Below, one piece after another: positions 1-5,013 of a DNA stretch of 7,040 bases. Made by a program: the position numbers and the translations under genes. Below the pieces are notes generated by a model. It searched no databases. It worked only from the letters and a program-made list of their open reading frames with translations, and was not told where the DNA came from. Origin of the DNA: JACCXJ01 sp052387115 (GTDB taxonomy: Bacteria; Pseudomonadota; Gammaproteobacteria; JACCXJ01); assembly GCA_052387115.1 (NCBI GenBank), contig JBQTJM010000245.1, positions 1 to 7,040 on the forward strand. The letters are read 5' to 3'. Within the stretch, counting starts at the first letter, position 1. Every line of letters starts with the position of its first letter.

Positions 1-528
1 GTCCAGACGGCCCGACGACATCTCCAGGGTCTGGATCACCCGGTGATATCGCCAGCCGTCGGGGTGATTCAGGCCTTTGAGCGCCGCTTGCCGCTGCCCC
101 AGCCGCCAATGGCCGCCGCTGCTCCAGGCACGCCAGAACAGCGCGAAGGCCGCCGCATTCACGCGCCAGTCCAGCAGGAACCGCAACGGCGCGGCGGTGG
201 AACCCGAGGTGCCGGCCCACACCGCGCCGCGACTGAATCGACTCGTCGCGGTCAGATCACCCGCATGTTCCCGGAGGATGTCTTTGGTCAGGAGCGGGAT
301 CCGACGCCATACCTCATCGCGATCCACCCTGGTTGGATCGATCCCATGCTCGTCCAATAGCCTCCGGTAGTAAGGCACATGGGCATGGGCATGGGCGATC
401 AGCCCTTTGCGGCGGGGGCGCGACCATGCGTCCAGACGCTCGGGGGACCAAAACGGCGCCTCGCGCATGCGTCGATAGTGGGCGAAGACCTGGAGGGGAG
501 AGAAGTAATCGCGTAGTCTGAACTGCAT
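1..528 (-). CDS. Phenylacetate-CoA ligase / CapK-like adenylate-forming enzyme (C-terminus outside window)
   Basis: The reading frame is open from an ATG at 526-528 to the window edge and gives 176 N-terminal residues; family members are usually about 430-470 residues, so over half is missing. Residues 107-116 read TSGSTAAPLR, which matches the ATP-phosphate-binding loop (TSGSTG.P) of the phenylacetate-CoA ligase/CapK branch of adenylate-forming enzymes. Upstream are other hallmarks of this branch: an H-x-VPYYRRL-x-x-xHGI stretch at residues 50-62 and an IPLLTKDILREH segment at 77-88. Known members activate a carboxylate with ATP; the CapK-like ones are often found in polysaccharide gene clusters. 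The substrate here cannot be told. A G-rich stretch (GGGGGT) a few bases before the ATG is a weak ribosome-binding site. The gene runs away from erpA with a 158-nt gap and probably has its own promoter. The family call is fairly sure, the function is not. Confidence 0.8.
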   Translation of the reverse strand, partial: MQFRLRDYFSPLQVFAHYRRMREAPFWSPERLDAWSRPRRKGLIAHAHAHVPYYRRLLDEHGIDPTRVDRDEVWRRIPLLTKDILREHAGDLTATSRFSRGAVWAGTSGSTAAPLRFLLDWRVNAAAFALFWRAWSSGGHWRLGQRQAALKGLNHPDGWRYHRVIQTLEMSSGRLD

Positions 529-609
529 GATTACCCCCGGTATCTCACTGAAACGACAGGCGATCCCCCGACGTAGAAAAAACCACCTGTAGCGCCGCGA
601 TACCTCTAT

Positions 610-637
610 CTGAACGTCACATGCTGAACGTCACGTG
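610..637. repeat. 14-bp tandem direct repeat (two copies)
   Basis: Two adjacent 14-bp units, CTGAACGTCACATG (610-623) and CTGAACGTCACGTG (624-637), differ at one base. They lie in the 158-nt gap between the end of erpA and the start of the CapK-like gene, 82-109 nt upstream of that start. Each unit ends in a CAC(A/G)TG core. This could be a tandem regulator-binding site or a local duplication. The rest of the gap (529-609 and 638-686) shows an A6 run at 578-583 but no hairpin next to it, so I call no terminator for erpA. Confidence 0.6.
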
Positions 638-686
638 GGGTCGCGCACCGCGCCCGCCGGGCCGCGAGACGGGATCGGGATGCCGC

Positions 687-1064
687 TCAGACCGAAAACG
701 AAGACCCGCAACCGCAGGTCGTCGTGGCATTGGGGTTTCTGATCACGAACCGCGCCCCTTCCAGATCCTCGGTGTAGTCGATCTCGGCACCCGTGAGGTA
801 TTGCACGCTCATGGGATCGATCAAGAGCCTGACGCCGTCGTTTTCGACCACCGTGTCCCCATCACCGACGGCCTCATCGAAGGTGAAACCGTACTGGAAA
901 CCGGAGCATCCACCGCCCGACACGAAGACCCTGAGCATCAGATCGTCGCTGCCTTCGTCCACCATCAGCTCGCGTACCTTGACCGCCGCGGCGTCGCTGA
1001 ACACCAACGGGCTCTCCAACTCCGACTCCAACTTAGATTCAACTTCTACTTCTACGGCACTCAT
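687..1064 (-). CDS. erpA: Iron-sulfur cluster insertion protein ErpA
   Basis: This 125-residue A-type carrier receives Fe-S clusters from the assembly machinery and passes them to apoproteins in the cytoplasm. The three cluster-binding cysteines of the HesB/IscA/ErpA family are present: Cys53 in GGGCSGFQYGF and Cys117 and Cys119 in the C-terminal TCGCGSSFSV. The stretch between them (IDPMSVQYLTGAEIDYTEDLEGARF) is typical of ErpA rather than IscA or SufA. I chose the ATG at 1062-1064 because GGAGG lies 10 nt upstream; a TTG at 1071-1073 would sit only 1 nt from it. Compared with E. coli ErpA (about 114 residues) the N-terminus carries a longer acidic tail with repeated valine-glutamate and serine-glutamate (residues 4-18), probably disordered. 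It follows the bactofilin gene by 20 nt and is probably the last gene of the argC operon. Confidence 0.95.
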   Translation of the reverse strand: MSAVEVEVESKLESELESPLVFSDAAAVKVRELMVDEGSDDLMLRVFVSGGGCSGFQYGFTFDEAVGDGDTVVENDGVRLLIDPMSVQYLTGAEIDYTEDLEGARFVIRNPNATTTCGCGSSFSV

Positions 1065-1074
1065 AAATGGCAAT

Positions 1075-1079
1075 CCTCC
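1075..1079 (-). promoter_or_regulatory. Ribosome-binding site of erpA
   Basis: GGAGG on the minus strand lies 10 nt before the ATG at 1064 and 1 nt before the in-frame TTG at 1073. The spacing favours the ATG and thus the 125-residue form of ErpA. The site lies in the 20-nt gap after the bactofilin stop codon. Confidence 0.7.
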
Positions 1080-1084
1080 AAGAC

Positions 1085-1582
1085 CTAAACGATCTGACGC
1101 GGTTCCCGGTCCAACGGCCCTATCTCGATCTCATCCGGCTCGATCTCATCCGGCTCGACCTCGTCCGGCCGTTGCGCGCCCGCTACGGCACCGGCGTGGT
1201 CCAGGGCCAGAGGCGGGGTCGCGGCCTCGGTATGGACGAGCTTTCCGTTGACCTCCGCGCCCATCGCCATCTCCATGAGGCCGTAGTAGACATCGCCTTC
1301 CACCCGCGCCTTCGCGGCCAGCTCGATGTGCTCGCGGGCATACACGTCGCCGAGCACCACCCCATTCAGGACCACATACGGGACCCGCACTTCACCCTCT
1401 ATCGTACCATGCTCGCTGACGGTGAGCACGGCCGACTCCGGTCCGTTGGCGCACACGTCGCCTTTGACGGTGCCATCGACGTGCAGACCGCCCTCGAAGC
1501 TCATATCACCCTGCACGCGGGTGTTCCGGCCGATCAGGGAGTCGATCTTGGTAGGCTTGCGGTTCTTGCGCTTACCGAACAT
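1085..1582 (-). CDS. Bactofilin (polymer-forming cytoskeletal protein)
   Basis: The protein has 165 residues. Residues 13-115 form the bactofilin (DUF583) core, recognisable from IDSLIGRNTRVQGDMSF followed by GGLHVDGTVKGDV and a series of glycine- and valine-rich turns (VLNGVVLGDVYA, ARVEGDVYYG) typical of a right-handed beta-helix. Bactofilins polymerise without nucleotide into filaments and act in cell shape, wall-synthesis positioning or polar scaffolding. The N-terminal MFGKRKNRK is a short basic tail as in many relatives and fixes the start at the ATG at 1580-1582, although its ribosome-binding site is poor; a GTG at 1631-1633 would add 17 residues. The C-terminal tail (about 137-157) is acidic and contains an in-frame tandem repeat of EPDEI. 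The gene lies 84 nt after argC and 20 nt before erpA, an order I recall from other gammaproteobacteria. No role in arginine or Fe-S metabolism is implied by the sequence. Confidence 0.92.
   Translation of the reverse strand: MFGKRKNRKPTKIDSLIGRNTRVQGDMSFEGGLHVDGTVKGDVCANGPESAVLTVSEHGTIEGEVRVPYVVLNGVVLGDVYAREHIELAAKARVEGDVYYGLMEMAMGAEVNGKLVHTEAATPPLALDHAGAVAGAQRPDEVEPDEIEPDEIEIGPLDREPRQIV
1126..1170. repeat. 15-bp tandem repeat in the bactofilin tail
   Basis: Two identical 15-bp units (1126-1140 and 1141-1155, CGATCTCATCCGGCT) are followed by a third, diverged unit from 1156. Because the unit is 15 bp the reading frame is kept, and each copy encodes five residues of the acidic tail (EPDEI, EPDEI, then DEV in the diverged copy). 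Such repeats can change copy number by slippage and alter tail length without a frameshift. Confidence 0.85.
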
Positions 1583-1666
1583 CCAGGGCACCCGCGGTAT
1601 GGCAACCCACACAGCATAGTGTATCCGCCTCACGCCCGGGGCCCGATCTCAAGAGCAGGAGGCCCG

Positions 1667-2698
1667 TCAGGGCAGGAGGGCGATGTGAGTCAGGCCCAGG
1701 GTCTCTTCCAGACCCAGCATCAGGTTCATGTTCTGGATGGCCTGCCCCGCCGCACCCTTGACCAGGTTGTCGATCACCGACAAGACCACCGCCCGCCGTC
1801 CGCCACCCACCCGGTGCACGGCGATCCGGCACACATTGGCCCCGCGCACCGAGCGGGTCTCCGGGTGTGCGCCGGGCGGCATGACATCCACGAACGGCTC
1901 GCCGCGATAACGCTCGGCGTACAGCCCTTGGAGATCGGGTGCCGCGTCATTCACCTCCGCGTACAGCGTCGCATGGATGCCGCGTATCATCGGGATCAGG
2001 TGCGGGACGAACACCAGCTCTATCCTGCCCGCGGCATGCTCCTGAAGCGCCTGCACGATCTCGGGCAGGTGGCGATGGCCGGACACACCATAGGCCCTGA
2101 GACTGTCAGAGGCCTCGGCCATCAAACTGCCGAGCGCCGCCTTGCGGCCGGCACCGCTCACCCCCGACTTGCAGTCGGCGATCAAGCTATCCGCCCGCAC
2201 CGTACCCGATTCCACCAGCGGGATCAGTCCCAGCAGGACGGCCGTGGGATAGCAGCCCGGATTGGCGATCAGGCGCGCCCCCCGGATGGCCTCCCGGTTT
2301 TGCTCCGGCAGTCCATAGACCGTCTCGGCCAAGAGATCCGGGCACGCATGGGGCATCCCATACCAGCGCTCGAACGCCACCGGATCGCGGAGGCGAAAGT
2401 CCGCCGACAGGTCCACCACACGCACCCCGGCCTCGAGGAGCCCCGGAACGAGGGTCATCGCCGTACCGTTGGGCGTCGCGAAGAACACCACCCGGCACTC
2501 GGCCAGGACCTCGGGGGTGGGCGGCGAAAAGACCAGATCGATCCGGCCGCGCAGGTGGGGAAAGACCTCCGCGACCGACGTGCCGGCCTCGGCTCGCGCG
2601 GTCACGACTCGTAACCGGACGTCGGGGTGGCCGGCGAGCAGGCGCATCAACTCGGCCGCGGTATAGCCCGTACCGCCTAGGATCCCGACGTCGATCAT
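1667..2698 (-). CDS. argC: N-acetyl-gamma-glutamyl-phosphate reductase ArgC
   Basis: ArgC reduces N-acetylglutamyl phosphate with NADPH to N-acetylglutamate semialdehyde, the third step of arginine synthesis. The 343-residue protein matches the long (type 1) family in length. The N-terminal NAD(P)-binding turn is GILGGTGYTAAEL (5-17). The catalytic cysteine is Cys149 in ANPGCYPTA, with His208/His210 in SGHRHLPEI as the partner region. SADFRLRD (98-105), YGLPE (128-132) and CKSGVSGAGRKA (176-187) are further family signatures. I start at the ATG at 2696-2698, where the family begins directly with the nucleotide-binding strand. The frame stays open upstream to a GTG at 2824, but that stretch contains a terminator hairpin and has no homologous character. 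A G-rich GGGGGACGGGG before the ATG may serve as ribosome-binding site. It is the first gene of a likely argC-bactofilin-erpA operon. Transcription probably starts at the promoter at 2836-2864 and must pass the terminator at 2734-2761. Confidence 0.97.
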   Translation of the reverse strand: MIDVGILGGTGYTAAELMRLLAGHPDVRLRVVTARAEAGTSVAEVFPHLRGRIDLVFSPPTPEVLAECRVVFFATPNGTAMTLVPGLLEAGVRVVDLSADFRLRDPVAFERWYGMPHACPDLLAETVYGLPEQNREAIRGARLIANPGCYPTAVLLGLIPLVESGTVRADSLIADCKSGVSGAGRKAALGSLMAEASDSLRAYGVSGHRHLPEIVQALQEHAAGRIELVFVPHLIPMIRGIHATLYAEVNDAAPDLQGLYAERYRGEPFVDVMPPGAHPETRSVRGANVCRIAVHRVGGGRRAVVLSVIDNLVKGAAGQAIQNMNLMLGLEETLGLTHIALLP

Positions 2699-2733
2699 AC
2701 CCCGTCCCCCGCGCGGGCCTCCGCGCGCAAGGC

Positions 2734-2761
2734 AGAAAAGAAAAAGCGGCCGAAGCCGCTT
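2734..2761 (-). terminator. Intrinsic terminator between the argC promoter and argC
   Basis: Read on the minus strand, a perfect 7-bp stem AAGCGGC / GCCGCTT (2755-2761 with 2744-2750) encloses the very stable TTCG loop and runs straight into TTTTTCTTTTC. This is a textbook Rho-independent terminator. It ends about 36 nt before the argC start codon and about 70 nt after the predicted transcription start, so it lies inside the argC leader. On the plus strand the same hairpin is not followed by a continuous T-tract. It could be an attenuator of argC or the end of a separate short RNA. Confidence 0.8.
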
Positions 2762-2817
2762 CAAGTCTCTTTTATAGTTATTGTTCTGACCCTGTCGCGG
2801 CCGGGATCGATGCGCAC
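2761..2817 (-). other. Possible leader-peptide ORF upstream of argC (speculative)
   Basis: An 18-codon frame starts with GTG at 2815-2817, about 12 nt after the predicted transcription start, and ends with TGA at 2761-2763, whose last base is the first base of the terminator stem. Four of its 18 codons are arginine (codons 2, 7, 9 and 11: CGC, CGC, AGG, AGA), followed by a threonine/isoleucine stretch. An arginine-containing peptide that stops at a terminator before an arginine gene has the layout of ribosome-mediated attenuation. Against it: the start is GTG, only a weak GGCAG lies before it, GC-rich DNA often yields arginine codons, and the one alternative pairing I find overlaps codons 6-7. 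No protein function is claimed. Confidence 0.2.
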
Positions 2818-2835
2818 CTGCCACGAATGGGTCGT

Positions 2836-2864
2836 AGGATAGTGCGGTGAGAGGGCCGTGTCAA
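2836..2864 (-). promoter_or_regulatory. Sigma70 promoter for the argC leader
   Basis: On the minus strand TTGACA (2859-2864, perfect -35) is separated by exactly 17 bp from TATCCT (2836-2841, four of six -10 bases). Transcription would start near 2828. A short A/T-rich stretch (GTTTTTTG, minus strand, within 2874-2882) lies upstream of the -35 box and could act as an UP element. The leader would be about 130 nt to the argC ATG. This is the best promoter in the window. Confidence 0.75.
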
Positions 2865-2867
2865 CGG

Positions 2868-2897
2868 GTCGTGCAAAAAACTTTGCGCGATCACGAC
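2868..2897. promoter_or_regulatory. Inverted repeats between divergent argC and DUF4126 genes
   Basis: GTCGTG at 2868-2873 is mirrored by CACGAC at 2892-2897. Within this span a second dyad, GCAAA (2873-2877) and TTTGC (2882-2886), is off-centre from the first. The span lies just upstream of the argC -35 box, in the 293-nt divergent gap (2699-2991) that also holds the leader, its terminator and any promoter of the plus-strand genes. It could be an operator or chance; no known regulator box is recognised. Confidence 0.3.
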
Positions 2898-2922
2898 GGT
2901 GCAGTGCATTATCGACGGCGGC

Positions 2923-2950
2923 TTGTGTTCGCCCCCGATCCGGGTAGGAT
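2923..2950 (+). promoter_or_regulatory. Weak candidate promoter for DUF4126-hemJ
   Basis: TTGTGT (2923-2928) and TAGGAT (2945-2950) are 16 bp apart and match three and four consensus bases. They lie 42 nt upstream of the DUF4126 start. An alternative is TTGCGC (2884-2889 region) with CATTAT (2907-2912). Neither is convincing; a promoter must exist somewhere here because the upstream gene is divergent. Confidence 0.25.
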
Positions 2951-2991
2951 GGCTCGACGGGCAGCCTGTCCCAGGCCACGAGAGACCGGAC

Positions 2992-3621
2992 ATGGACATC
3001 ATCAACACCATCGCCTTGACCATGGGCGTGGGCTGGGCCAGCGGCCTCAACCTGTATGCCGCGATCCTCACCTTGGGTTACCTGGGGACGACCGGCCATA
3101 TCGCACTCCCTCCCGACCTTCAGATCCTGACCGATCCGCTGGTGCTGTTCGCAGCCGGCATCATGTACTGCATCGAGTTCTTCGTCGATAAGACCCCGGG
3201 CGTGGACACCGCCTGGGATGCCGTGCACACCTTCATCCGCATCCCGGCCGGTGCCGTGCTCGCGGCCGGGGCCGTGGGGGATGTGGGCCAGGCGGCCGAG
3301 ATCGCCGCCTTCCTCGTCGGCGGCACACTCGCGGCCGGCAGCCATGCCGTGAAGGCCGGCAGTCGCGTCCTCATCAACACCAGCCCCGAGCCCTTCACCA
3401 ACTGGGCCGCCTCCCTCTCGGAAGACCTCATGGTCATCGGGGGGCTTTGGGCCGCACTCAACCACCCGTCGGTGTTCCTCGCCGGCCTCGTGGTGTTTCT
3501 CTTGGTTTCTGCCTGGCTCCTGCCCCGCATCTTGTGGGGGATCAAGCGGGTCTTCCAGTCGATCGCTACGACCTTCGGCCGCCGCGCGCCTCGGGATGCC
3601 GGCAGCCCGCCGGGCGGTTAG
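2992..3621 (+). CDS. DUF4126 family membrane protein, function unknown
   Basis: This 209-residue hydrophobic protein carries the conserved features of DUF4126: WASGLNLYAAILTLG (15-29) in the first membrane segment, IEFFVDKTPGVDTAWDAVHTF (61-81), and HAVKAGSRVLINTSPEPFTNW (118-138) followed by SLSEDL. About four to five membrane segments are likely (roughly 5-30, 48-65, 84-116, 143-180). The conserved DK..VD.AWD and K.GSR..NTSPEP stretches are polar and probably face one side of the inner membrane. No function is established for the family to my knowledge. The ATG at 2992 places MDIINT directly before the first conserved segment, with AGAGA about 5 nt upstream; the frame extends upstream to 2899, but that sequence has no family character. 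hemJ follows after 26 nt, so the two are probably co-transcribed. Confidence 0.85.
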   Translation: MDIINTIALTMGVGWASGLNLYAAILTLGYLGTTGHIALPPDLQILTDPLVLFAAGIMYCIEFFVDKTPGVDTAWDAVHTFIRIPAGAVLAAGAVGDVGQAAEIAAFLVGGTLAAGSHAVKAGSRVLINTSPEPFTNWAASLSEDLMVIGGLWAALNHPSVFLAGLVVFLLVSAWLLPRILWGIKRVFQSIATTFGRRAPRDAGSPPGG

Positions 3622-3647
3622 ACCCCCGGTCCCTAGAGTTAATAAAA

Positions 3648-4070
3648 ATGTTGTGGACCAAGGCTTTCCATATCATCTTCATGGTGACGTGGTTCGCCGG
3701 CCTCTTCTACCTCCCGCGCCTCTACGTCTACCATGCGCTCGCCGCGGACCGGCTCAGCACCGAGCGCTTCGAGGTCATGGAGCGCAAGCTGTACTTCGGG
3801 ATCACCACCCCGGGGGCCGTCTTGACCGTGCTGTTCGGGCTATGGACCCTGGCCTACGACCTGGAGCGCTACCTCGAAGCGGGTTGGCTGCACGCGAAGC
3901 TGGCGCTGGTCGCCGTCCTGATCGGGTATCACGTATATCTCGGCCGGCTGCTGGTCCTGTTTCGCCACGACCGGAACCCTCATGGCCACGTGTTCTATCG
4001 CTGGCTCAACGAACTCCCGGTCTTGATCCTGGTCGGCGTGGTGGTGCTGACGGTCGTCAAGCCGTTCTAG
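3648..4070 (+). CDS. hemJ: Protoporphyrinogen IX oxidase HemJ
   Basis: HemJ is the membrane enzyme that oxidises protoporphyrinogen IX to protoporphyrin IX, the step before iron insertion, in many bacteria that lack HemG and HemY. The 140-residue length fits the family (UPF0093). Visible signatures are KAFHIIFMVTWFAGLFYLPRL (5-25, with His8), RKLYFGITTPG (46-56), WLHAKL (80-85, with His82 and Lys84), the nearby His95, and the C-terminal RWLNELPVLILVGVVVLTVVKPF ending. Four membrane helices are expected at about 4-25, 51-70, 80-103 and 121-138. The ATG at 3648 begins the first helix at the usual place; its ribosome-binding site (AGAG, about 8 nt upstream) is weak. The gene lies 26 nt after the DUF4126 gene and converges with the rubredoxin gene, with 13 nt between the stop codons and no visible terminator. 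Confidence 0.93.
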   Translation: MLWTKAFHIIFMVTWFAGLFYLPRLYVYHALAADRLSTERFEVMERKLYFGITTPGAVLTVLFGLWTLAYDLERYLEAGWLHAKLALVAVLIGYHVYLGRLLVLFRHDRNPHGHVFYRWLNELPVLILVGVVVLTVVKPF

Positions 4071-4083
4071 CTTGTCTGGCTTT

Positions 4084-4248
4084 TCAGATTTCCACCATCT
4101 CGAAGTCGTCCTTACGCGCCCCGCAGTCCGGGCATACCCAGTTGGGCGGGACGTCTTTCCAACGCGTCCCAGGCACGATGCCGTCGCTCGGCCAGCCCTG
4201 GGCCTCGTCGTACATGAACCCACAGATCAGACACATATAGCGCTTCAT
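4084..4248 (-). CDS. Rubredoxin
   Basis: This 54-residue protein is a complete rubredoxin, a soluble one-iron electron carrier. The iron is held by Cys6 and Cys9 (CLICG) and Cys39 and Cys42 (CPDCG). The intervening segment has the usual Y-DEAQG-WPSDGI-PGT-W--VP--W pattern, and the protein ends in DDFEMVEI as in other single-domain rubredoxins. It is translated divergently from thiE-hemL with 99 nt between the starts, an arrangement I recall from other gammaproteobacteria. Its redox partner cannot be read from the context; rubredoxins serve, for example, alkane hydroxylases or oxygen and peroxide reduction systems, none of which is in the window. A frame extending upstream to 4452 overlaps thiE and is not real. 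Confidence 0.96.
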   Translation of the reverse strand: MKRYMCLICGFMYDEAQGWPSDGIVPGTRWKDVPPNWVCPDCGARKDDFEMVEI

Positions 4249-4254
4249 TGCCAT

Positions 4255-4258
4255 CCTC
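4255..4258 (-). promoter_or_regulatory. Ribosome-binding site of the rubredoxin gene
   Basis: GAGG on the minus strand ends 6 nt before the ATG at 4246-4248 and directly abuts an in-frame ATG at 4252-4254. The spacing selects the downstream ATG, giving a protein that starts MKRYMC, the usual rubredoxin start. Confidence 0.6.
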
Positions 4259-4277
4259 GTCGCCTCGGCCTTGAAGA

Positions 4278-4306
4278 TTCTCGCAGTTCTTGCGTCCCTG
4301 TAAAAT
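4278..4306 (+). promoter_or_regulatory. Candidate promoter for thiE-hemL
   Basis: TAAAAT (4301-4306) matches five of six -10 bases and is preceded at 17 bp by TTCTCG (4278-4283), a poor -35 box. It lies 41 nt before the thiE start in the 99-nt divergent gap with the rubredoxin gene. I see no thiamine pyrophosphate riboswitch here; the gap is too short to hold a usual one before thiE. Confidence 0.35.
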
Positions 4307-4347
4307 AAGGCCACCAGAACAAGCCATCCCTGAGGTTCGAGCCGGCG

Positions 4348-5013
4348 ATGCCCTACCCTTTCCCAGGACGCGGTCTCTACGCGATCGCCGATGCCGTCTG
4401 CGACGAGCGGGCGGTGTCCCAGGCCATCGCCGGCGGCGCCGTGGTGGTCCAATATCGGGCCAAGTCGAAATCGTCCGAGGAGCGCCGGCGGCAGGCCCTA
4501 GTCTTACGACGGGTCTGCCATCGCCTCTCGGTGCCGTTCATCGTCAACGACCACCCGGAGCTGGCGCGCACGGTGGGCGCGGACGGCGTGCACCTGGGCC
4601 GATCCGACGCCCCCTGCGCAGTCGCGCGCGAGGTCCTCGGACGCACCGCGATCATCGGCGTGTCCTGTTATGACGACCTCGGGCGGGCTTGGGAGGCCGC
4701 GGCGGCCGGCGCCGACTATGTCGCCTTCGGCAGCTTCTATCCCTCGGCCTCCAAACCGGACGCCGTTCCGGCTGAGCCCGCGCTCCTCGGTCGGGCCCGG
4801 CGCAGGCTCTCCATCCCCCTCGTGGCGATCGGCGGGATCACGCCCGAGAACGGTAGCCGATTGATCGGAGCGGGGGCCGATCTATTGGCCGTGATCCGCG
4901 GCGTCTTCGGTAGCTGTGATCATCGGGAGGCAGATCCCAGGGCGGCGGCCCGGCGCTATGCCGGACTGTTCGAAGCGAACCACCTTATCGGAGCACTCCA
5001 TGTCGCACTCTGA
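4348..5013 (+). CDS. thiE: Thiamine phosphate synthase ThiE
   Basis: ThiE joins the pyrimidine and thiazole phosphates to give thiamine phosphate. The 221-residue protein is a stand-alone TIM barrel of normal length. Motifs in order: GLYAIAD (9-15), the pyrimidine/diphosphate-binding QYRAKS (35-40), NDHPELARTVGADGVHLGRSD (67-87, with Asn67, Asp68 and Asp87), IIGVSCYD (102-109), YVAFGSFYPSASKP (124-137, with Lys136), and VAIGGITPEN (159-168) with the phosphate-binding GADLLAVIRGVFG near the C-terminus. The ATG at 4348 has only a distant GAGG (12 nt), but no other start fits. The end overlaps the start of hemL by 14 nt in another frame, so translation of the two is probably coupled. It is not fused to ThiD, unlike in some relatives. 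Confidence 0.94.
   Translation: MPYPFPGRGLYAIADAVCDERAVSQAIAGGAVVVQYRAKSKSSEERRRQALVLRRVCHRLSVPFIVNDHPELARTVGADGVHLGRSDAPCAVAREVLGRTAIIGVSCYDDLGRAWEAAAAGADYVAFGSFYPSASKPDAVPAEPALLGRARRRLSIPLVAIGGITPENGSRLIGAGADLLAVIRGVFGSCDHREADPRAAARRYAGLFEANHLIGALHVAL

Noticed and set aside
376..396. GGGCAT hexamer repeat
   Set aside because: It encodes the Ala-His-Ala-His stretch of the CapK-like protein at a place where relatives also have histidine-rich sequence; only three units, no sign of a separate function.
1067..2614. Long plus-strand open frame of 515 codons
   Set aside because: It is antisense to bactofilin and argC, whose products have clear family motifs; its translation is rich in His, Arg and Gly without any recognisable domain, as expected of a shadow frame in GC-rich DNA.
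2791..2815. ArgR operator near argC
   Set aside because: A TGTCGC occurs at 2793-2798 as in Pseudomonas ArgR sites, but the required A-rich positions downstream are absent, and no E. coli-type ARG box (TGAAT...ATTCA) is present.
2699..2824. 42-codon N-terminal extension of argC from a GTG
   Set aside because: It would translate through the terminator hairpin and T-tract, has no ArgC homology, and the family starts at the ATG at 2698.
2734..2828. SRP (4.5S), 6S or tRNA gene in the promoter-terminator segment
   Set aside because: The length suits a small RNA, but the conserved SRP RNA GGAA-loop motif, a tRNA T-arm or a 6S-like long bulged stem are not visible.
4071..4083. Terminator between hemJ and the rubredoxin gene
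   Set aside because: The 13-nt gap holds no inverted repeat; convergent transcripts must end inside the neighbouring gene or by another mechanism.
4916..4999. N-terminal extension of hemL
   Set aside because: It lies fully inside thiE; the ATG at 5000 has a well-spaced GGAG and gives the normal 426-residue enzyme.
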